Shown here in pieces: positions 59,685 through 64,000 of a DNA stretch of 64,000 nucleotides. Each line of letters starts with the position of its first letter. Positions within the stretch are counted from its first letter, which is position 1. A program made the translations under genes and the position numbers. Below the pieces are notes generated by a model. That model made no database searches. It was not told the DNA's origin and saw nothing but the letters and a program-made list of their open reading frames with translations. Source of the DNA: Thermophilibacter gallinarum (lineage in GTDB: Bacteria > Actinomycetota > Coriobacteriia > Coriobacteriales > Atopobiaceae); assembly GCF_014982725.1 (NCBI RefSeq), contig NZ_JADCJZ010000002.1, positions 248,001 through 312,000 of the forward strand, in the 5' to 3' direction.

Positions 59685-60647
59685 TCACGCGCCATGGATT
59701 CCCAGCAGGTCGCGGACCAGCAGCTCCTGCCGGAGCGGCCAGGCCTCGTCGTCGGGCGGCTCGAGGCCGAAACGCCGCATCACCCGGCTCACCAGCAGCT
59801 GCCGGAGACGCGGATCGGCCAGGATCCCCGACGTCACCGTGCGCACCATCCAGCCCTCATCGCGCAGGCCCTCGTTGCGGCTCTGCGTCCCGTCGAAGGC
59901 GCGCGGCGCGAGGTGCCACGTGTAGCTGTCGTACTCCAAGATGATGCGCTGGCCGGGCCAGCAGAGGTCCACGACCACATACGGTCTTCCGAGCGCCACG
60001 CGCAGATCGTTGGGAATCTCCAAGCGCACGTTGACCTGCGGAGGAGGCAGCCCGCAGCCGCCCAGCTCCACAGGGAGCGTGAAGAAGAGAATCACGACCG
60101 TCTCCATCGGCGAGCGGGAGCCGGGCGCCGCAAGCTCCAGCGCCTCGCGCACCCGACGCACGCCGTAGCCGCGCTCGCAGGCAAAGTGGCTGCGCAGCTC
60201 GTCGAGGGACGCGAGCGGCGGCCGCTCGTGGAACCCGCGCGACGTGCCGGCGGAGAGCGCGTATCCCCCGCACACCTCCATGACGGTCGCCGCGGCAGCC
60301 GGCACGCTCGCTCGGGCACAGACCTGCCGGAGGCAGAAACTCGGGGAGCTAAGTAACAGACCGGGTTCCAGCTGGTAGAACGCCCCGTCAGGCAGCGGGA
60401 CGGACCAGACGTGCGAGACGAGGCGCTCGGTGCGCACGCGCTCGTCTCGGTCGCGAACGAGGATGTGCAGCGGGCGCCCCGGGGTCGCCTCGAGACGCAC
60501 GCGGCGCAGGGCCTCGTCGTCGAGCCCGGAGGCGGACGGAGGCGTCCAGTCGCTTGGCGCCGGGCACGGCCCGCCGAGCCGCCGCTCGAGGCCCTTCTCG
60601 CCCCACCGGGCGAGGGCGGACCTATGTGAAACGATTAAGGTATCCAT
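59685..60647 (-). CDS. DUF559-like (Vsr/restriction-fold) protein
   Basis: A 320-residue protein whose C-terminal third (about 225-310) has the DUF559/Vsr-like endonuclease pattern: VVVDLCWPGQRIILEYDSYT with the acidic residues, then RNEGLRDEGWMVRTVT. The N-terminal two thirds resemble the AbiEi-like or uncharacterised regions seen in Coriobacterial paralogues (MDTLIVSHRSALARWGE start). ATG 60645-60647; weak ribosome site. Role unknown; nuclease activity is inferred from the fold. Confidence 0.65.
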   Translation of the reverse strand: MDTLIVSHRSALARWGEKGLERRLGGPCPAPSDWTPPSASGLDDEALRRVRLEATPGRPLHILVRDRDERVRTERLVSHVWSVPLPDGAFYQLEPGLLLSSPSFCLRQVCARASVPAAAATVMEVCGGYALSAGTSRGFHERPPLASLDELRSHFACERGYGVRRVREALELAAPGSRSPMETVVILFFTLPVELGGCGLPPPQVNVRLEIPNDLRVALGRPYVVVDLCWPGQRIILEYDSYTWHLAPRAFDGTQSRNEGLRDEGWMVRTVTSGILADPRLRQLLVSRVMRRFGLEPPDDEAWPLRQELLVRDLLGIHGA

Positions 60648-60811
60648 GGGGCGCAGCCTACTTGGGGCACCTTGCACGAAGCTGTCCGTTAGCTTTCGCC
60701 GATCTTTCACGGATGAGCGTTTGCGCAGTTGAGGCGCTATGCGACCGTTGGTGAGAAGGACGACGACGCCGTTTCTCTCCACGTCCCGCACACACCTAGC
60801 ACGCCCCCCCG

Positions 60812-60936
60812 CCCCTCTTCCGGGCGTGTACGAAGTTGCAAGGTTGATGTTCTTCTCGGCAAGCTGTCTACCTGCTGTTTTGTGATTGCAAGGTACCGTA
60901 TTAATTTTGCAACTTTGTACACACCCGGAGAGGGGG
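60812..60936 (-). repeat. Family A palindrome, copy 4
   Basis: Minus strand: CCGGGTGTGTACAAAGTTGC, AAAATTAATACGGTACC, CAGCAGGTAGACAGCTTGCC, GAGAAGAACATCAA, TTGCAACTTCGTACACGCCC, with outer CCCCTCTTCC/GGAGAGGGG arms. It carries the full AGACAGCTTGCCGAGAAG core shared with family B. It lies 323 bp 3' of the yitT end and 165 bp before the DUF559-like gene. Confidence 0.85.
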
Positions 60937-61065
60937 GACTGGGTGGGGGCGGAGGCCCGGAAGAGCACAGCCTTGCCATCGGGGGCTGTCTCAGCGGATG
61001 CGCAATCGTGCTCGCACGTATCGCCAGGCGCCGCGCGCAAGCCTCCGATCCAGCACGCACTACCG

Positions 61066-61222
61066 AAGATTGCCGGTAATGCGCGCTCGTGCGTTCCGCA
61101 CTGCGCCCCTCAGCATGCAAAACCGCGCATAGACGTCCGCCCAGGCGAGAAGAACGCGGCTTTGCATCCTCTCGCGCCGACCGGAGCACGCAGAATCGCA
61201 CGTTGCCGGAAATCCTCGGTCC
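61066..61222 (+). repeat. Family C intergenic element, copy 2
   Basis: Imperfect palindrome: GATTGCCGGTAATGCGCG at the left against GATTTCCGGCAACGTGCG in inverted orientation at the right, with GCATGCAAAACCGCGC and GGCGAGAAGAACGCGGC in the centre. Related by eye to 8846-8990. Confidence 0.45.
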
Positions 61223-61258
61223 TGCGGGCCGCCACCACCCGGCGCAACCCCGCCGCCC

Positions 61259-62212
61259 TTAGTTCACCCCGCGGAAGCCGCGCCCGATGATCTCCGAGCT
61301 GCTCACGATCGTGATGAACGCGGTCGGGTCCTGCGCGCGCACGAAGAGCCGCAGCCTCATGGCCTCGCGGCGCGAGAGCACGCTGGTGAGGATCGTCTGC
61401 CGCTTGCCGGAGTACGCGCCCCAGCCGAAGGTCACCGTGGCGGTGCGGCCGAGCTTCTTGACGATGAACTCCTCCACGTCGCGCGGGTGGTCGCAGATCA
61501 CCTGGCAGACCTTTCGCTGGCGGATGGACTCGATGAAGCCGTCCACCACGAAGGTCTTGCCGATGAGCGCGAGCACGCAGTAGAGGCCCACGCGCGGCCC
61601 AAAGAGCCCGATCGCCGCCACGACCACGCCCACGTCCACGGCGAAGAGCGCCTTGCCGATCTCTATGTCGGTGCGCTTGCGCAAGATCATGGCCAGGATG
61701 TCCGTGCCGCCGGTGGACGCGCCGATGTCGAAGACGATGGCCGAGCCCACGGCCGGCAGCAGCACGGCAAAGCAGACGTCGAGCCAGAGGTCGCCGGTGA
61801 GGGAGGTCGTGACCGGCATCAGCCACTCGAAGAGCGAGGTGTAGCCCGAGAGCGCAAACGACGCGAACGCGCTCCACAGCACCGCCCGACGCTCGAGAAA
61901 CACCAGCCCGAGAAGAACGAGCACGGCGTTCATGATCCACATGTACGCGGAGACGGGAAGCGCCGGGAGCGCGGCGTTGAAGAGGATCGCGAAGCCCGTG
62001 GTGCCGCCGAAGGCCAGGTGGTTGGGCGTCTTGAAGAGCACGAGCGCCGCGGCCGTGAGGATGAGGCCCACGTTGAGTAGGGCGAAGAACTGCGGGAAGC
62101 TGTAGGCCATGCGCCGGCGCGAGAGCTTCTCGGCGCGACGCGCCTCGTCGGGCGTCATCTCCTCCGCGACCGGTTGGACGCCCTCCTCGATCTGCGCGTT
62201 CTTCTCGTCCAT
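61259..62212 (-). CDS. YitT family membrane protein
   Basis: A 317-residue protein of the YitT/YczE group. Six hydrophobic segments (about 40-230) make up the membrane domain, with FGGTTGFAILFNAALP and GASTGGTDILAMILRK as signatures, and residues about 235-315 form the DUF2179 domain (VCQVICDHPRDVEEFIVKKL, then TVTFGWGAYSGKRQ). Some relatives are linked to cysteine or ion transport, but the role is not settled. ATG 62210-62212 after GGGAGGAG. Confidence 0.88.
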   Translation of the reverse strand: MDEKNAQIEEGVQPVAEEMTPDEARRAEKLSRRRMAYSFPQFFALLNVGLILTAAALVLFKTPNHLAFGGTTGFAILFNAALPALPVSAYMWIMNAVLVLLGLVFLERRAVLWSAFASFALSGYTSLFEWLMPVTTSLTGDLWLDVCFAVLLPAVGSAIVFDIGASTGGTDILAMILRKRTDIEIGKALFAVDVGVVVAAIGLFGPRVGLYCVLALIGKTFVVDGFIESIRQRKVCQVICDHPRDVEEFIVKKLGRTATVTFGWGAYSGKRQTILTSVLSRREAMRLRLFVRAQDPTAFITIVSSSEIIGRGFRGVN

Positions 62213-62293
62213 CGCAGCTCCTCCCGCACGAGACCACGCCCTCGCCCCGGAAGTCTAGCAGCTTGGCAGGGGCGCAGCAGCGAAAAGAGCGGG

Positions 62294-62713
62294 CTATTCG
62301 AGGCCGGCGCAATATGCCCGCGCGTCCATGCTGGGAACGGACGAGCCCGTGTAGGCGGACGCGTCTCGCGTGACGATGGCCTCGGCGCCCAAGAGCTCGG
62401 CCGTGGCTCGCACGACGCCGTCCTCAAGGTCCGGCTCGTCGGAGGCGAAGGCCGTATCGAGCACCGGAACTGTGAGCTCGGCAACCTCCATGAGCGAGCG
62501 GAAGTCACTGAGCCGAGCGCGAACGAGCCCCTCATCGCGATAGTGGCGGCAGAGGATGTAGTAGGCGTCCTTTATGCTCGCCGCAAGAATGACCGGTGTC
62601 TTATCCTCCGACGAGAGCAGGGTCTCAAGCAGGTCAACGGCGTCGCGGTGCCGCTCGCGCGTCGCACTGAGGTAGTCGAGGATGATGTTGGTGTCGAGCA
62701 CGACCCTAGCCAA
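62294..62713 (-). CDS. VapC-like PIN-domain toxin
   Basis: A 139-residue PIN-domain RNase. The acidic residues are in VVLDTNIILDYL, DLEDGVVRATAE and AIVTRDASAY. In type II systems such toxins cut tRNA or rRNA. TTG start at 62711-62713, overlapping the antitoxin gene by 8 bp. Confidence 0.85.
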   Translation of the reverse strand: MARVVLDTNIILDYLSATRERHRDAVDLLETLLSSEDKTPVILAASIKDAYYILCRHYRDEGLVRARLSDFRSLMEVAELTVPVLDTAFASDEPDLEDGVVRATAELLGAEAIVTRDASAYTGSSVPSMDARAYCAGLE

Positions 62714-62993
62714 AGCGCCTCACCCGCTCCTCGTCGAGAAGCTCGCGGTCGGAGACCGCAGCATCCCAGGCGGGCTCGCCCGCTGCGTCCCGCTCGATGG
62801 ACGCCGTGAGCGCATGAAGACGCTCGAGGCGCGCGCGACGATCGGCGGCCTCGGAATCCGCCGGATGGATGACCACCCACGGCCGGTTGTTCTTGAGCAC
62901 CACAAGGTTGGCCCCAAGCTCGTTGACCCGCGCGGTCAGCTCGCTGAACCGGTTCTTTGCCTCGCGCACCCCCACCGCATCAAGCTGTGCCAT
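62706..62993 (-). CDS. Phd/YefM-like antitoxin
   Basis: A 95-residue antitoxin with the Phd/YefM N-terminus: VGVREAKNRFSELTARVNEL, then VVLKNNRPWVVIHP, which gives the DNA-binding dimer; the C-terminal half should wrap the toxin. ATG 62991-62993 follows GAGAGGGGG. It is first in the operon, before the PIN toxin. Confidence 0.88.
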   Translation of the reverse strand: MAQLDAVGVREAKNRFSELTARVNELGANLVVLKNNRPWVVIHPADSEAADRRARLERLHALTASIERDAAGEPAWDAAVSDRELLDEERVRRFG

Positions 62994-63007
62994 GGCGTCC
63001 CCCTCTC

Positions 63008-63042
63008 AACGTAGCCACAGTATACCCAATGTAGCCACAATC
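63008..63042 (-). promoter_or_regulatory. Direct-repeat operator and promoter of the Phd/VapC operon
   Basis: GTAGCCACA occurs twice in direct orientation (63011-63019 and 63031-63039; spacing 20 bp, two helical turns) with a TATACT -10-like box between them on the minus strand. This layout fits autorepression by a Phd-type antitoxin dimer pair. Confidence 0.55.
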
Positions 63043-63082
63043 AAGCACCCACCGAGGAAGGGGCAACCGAGAAGTACGGGCG

Positions 63083-63184
63083 GGCACGCGGCGCGACCCC
63101 CTGAGGACCGCCGCGAGTTCTTGCCGAGCGCCCTTCTCGGCAAGCTGTCTGAGCGCCGGACCTCAGGGGGTCGTGCCGCGTGCC
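63083..63184 (-). repeat. Family B palindrome, copy 2
   Basis: Outer arms GGCACGCGGC.../...GCCGCGTGCC with inner GACCCCCTGAGG/CCTCAGGGGGTC, and the centre TTGCCGAG/CTCGGCAA. The minus strand carries AGACAGCTTGCCGAGAAG. It begins 8 bp after the gatB stop in sense orientation. Confidence 0.8.
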
Positions 63185-63192
63185 CCGGGCCC

Positions 63193-64000
63193 CTACGACT
63201 CGAGCCGCTCCGCCAGCATCTTGTTGAAGGCCTTGGGGTTGCCGGAGCCCTTGGCAGCCTTCATGCACTGGCCCACGAGGAACCCGAGCACCTTCTTGTT
63301 GCCGTCGCGGTACTGCTGGACCTGGTCCGTGCAGCGGCCGAGCACCTCGTCCACGATGGCGCCGAGCGCGCCCTCGTCGGTGGACTGGCGCATGCCGTGG
63401 GCATCCACGTAGGCGGCCGGGTCCTCGCCGGCGCCGTTGACCGCGTCGAGTACCTCGCGCGCCTGGGCAAACGTGATCGCGTCCTCGGCGAGAAGCGCCG
63501 AGAGGCTCGCGACCTGCGCCGGCGTGAGGGCGTCGTAGCTGGGGACGAGGTTCACCATGACCTTGGCCACGGTCTCCACGTTCTTCTCGCCCGCCGCGGT
63601 CAGCGTCTCCTCGAAGAAGGCCGCGACCGCCGGGTCGCCCGCGAGCTGGGCAGCGTCGGCGTGCTTGAGGCCGAAGTCGGCCATGTAGCGGTCGCGCTTG
63701 GCGTCCGGCAGCTCCGGGATGCGCGCGCGGCAGCGGTCGACGAACTCGTCCGTGAGGTCGAAGGGCGCGAGATCCGGGTCCGGGAAGAGGCGGTAGTCGT
63801 CCGCGGTCTCCTTGACGCGCATGACCACGGTGCGCCGGCGGCTCGGCTCCCAGTGGCGCGTCTCCTGGTAGACGATGCCGCCCTCCTCAAGCACCTCGGC
63901 CTGGCGGCAGATCTCGTACTCGAGCGCGTCGTGCAGGCTCTTGAACGAGTTGATGTTCTTCATCTCGGTCTTGGTGCCAAACTTAGTCTCGCCGCGGCGT
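63193..64000 (-). CDS. gatB: Aspartyl/glutamyl-tRNA amidotransferase subunit B, C-terminal part
   Basis: The last 269 residues of GatB, which with GatA and GatC converts Glu-tRNA-Gln (and Asp-tRNA-Asn) to the amidated form. GTKTEMKNINSFKSLHDALE (start of the fragment), YQETRHWEP and the DYRLFPDPDLAPF block are diagnostic; the C-terminal YqeY-like helical domain (about 125-269, SLSALLAEDAITFAQAREVL, then GNPKAFNKML) is complete. The 5' end lies beyond the right edge. It is followed at once by a family-B hairpin. Confidence 0.95.
   Translation of the reverse strand, partial: RRGETKFGTKTEMKNINSFKSLHDALEYEICRQAEVLEEGGIVYQETRHWEPSRRRTVVMRVKETADDYRLFPDPDLAPFDLTDEFVDRCRARIPELPDAKRDRYMADFGLKHADAAQLAGDPAVAAFFEETLTAAGEKNVETVAKVMVNLVPSYDALTPAQVASLSALLAEDAITFAQAREVLDAVNGAGEDPAAYVDAHGMRQSTDEGALGAIVDEVLGRCTDQVQQYRDGNKKVLGFLVGQCMKAAKGSGNPKAFNKMLAERLES

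Larger units (their letters stand above)
60648..61258. other. 611-bp gene-free region with two palindromic elements
   Basis: No convincing gene. It holds family A copy 4 (60812-60936) and family C copy 2 (about 61066-61222). A CGATTAAGG-type AT-richer stretch just before the DUF559-like gene (60615-60645) may hold its promoter. Open frames here cross the repeats and have no ribosome sites. Confidence 0.5.

Noticed and set aside
59508-59688. comF starting upstream at 59688
   Set aside because: The added residues are translated from the family A repeat and are not part of ComF; no ribosome site supports it.
60737-61201. A 154-codon minus-strand ORF between the DUF559-like gene and yitT
   Set aside because: It crosses family A copy 4, has no ribosome site and a Pro/Ser-rich translation.

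Overview
The window is GC-rich (roughly 65-70% by eye), densely coded DNA with strong C/G third-position bias, mostly strong purine-rich ribosome sites, many 1-22 bp gene overlaps and frequent GTG/TTG starts. Gene content (type IA topoisomerase with four zinc ribbons, TatA/TatC, ECF transporter, LPXTG surface protein, twin-arginine lipoproteins, YitT, a ComF-like protein) points to a Gram-positive high-GC actinobacterium. A gut or oral Coriobacteriia member (Atopobiaceae/Olsenella-like) is my best guess. That placement is inference, not something read from a marker gene.

Layout. 1-2178: truncated NCS2 nucleobase permease, divergent YheO/DauR-type regulator and a small unknown gene. 2175-12520: minus-strand housekeeping block (zinc-ribbon membrane protein, TatD, RsmA, MetG, RsmI, a GH5-like protein, QueD, RicT, DNA polymerase III delta-prime, thymidylate kinase). 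12856-21285: GH2 glycosidase, TopA, TatC, TatA, STAS protein, TPR membrane protein and a subgroup-Ic aspartate aminotransferase. 21385-28292: small unknown gene, formamidase AmiF, YebC, an ECF-type vitamin importer (S component, fused double ATPase, EcfT) with a DUF4430 lipoprotein and a candidate cobalamin riboswitch. 28293-32324 (plus): LPXTG surface protein and a Ca2+/cation antiporter. 32567-38194: XRE membrane regulator, LysE exporter, polar amino-acid ABC transporter, ketopantoate reductase-like protein and HigBA. 38319-44224: PH-domain protein, aldo/keto reductase, MFS transporter with a LacI/CcpA-like operator, MgtA Mg2+ ATPase preceded by a 28-codon leader ORF. 44319-50337: EF-G/TetM-like GTPase divergent from an ABC-F protein, SdpI-like and CorA-like membrane proteins, a small acetyltransferase, tRNA-Thr(CGT). 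50411-58251: DUF523-PNP fusion, SurA-like lipoprotein-type foldase without PPIase domain, HEAT-like protein, NYN-LOTUS protein, small membrane protein, a beta-hydroxyacid dehydrogenase with a His/Cys-rich tail, DegV, HPF and a solute-binding lipoprotein. 58792-64000: ComF, a DUF559-like protein, YitT, Phd/VapC and truncated GatB.

The most unusual layer is not in the genes. A short word, GGCGAGAAGRACG and its core CGAGAAG, recurs on both strands about ninety to a hundred times by eye, inside and outside genes, and where it falls in genes it forces otherwise uncommon codons such as CTT for Leu. In addition, several families of long imperfect palindromes fill the intergenic spaces. Family A (four copies, three of them around comF) and family B (two copies) share the core AGACAGCTTGCCGAGAAG, keep their pairing while the arm sequence changes, and in all six cases place the core on the sense strand 3' of a gene. 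Together these look like a repeated DNA or RNA element system that the gene annotation does not explain.
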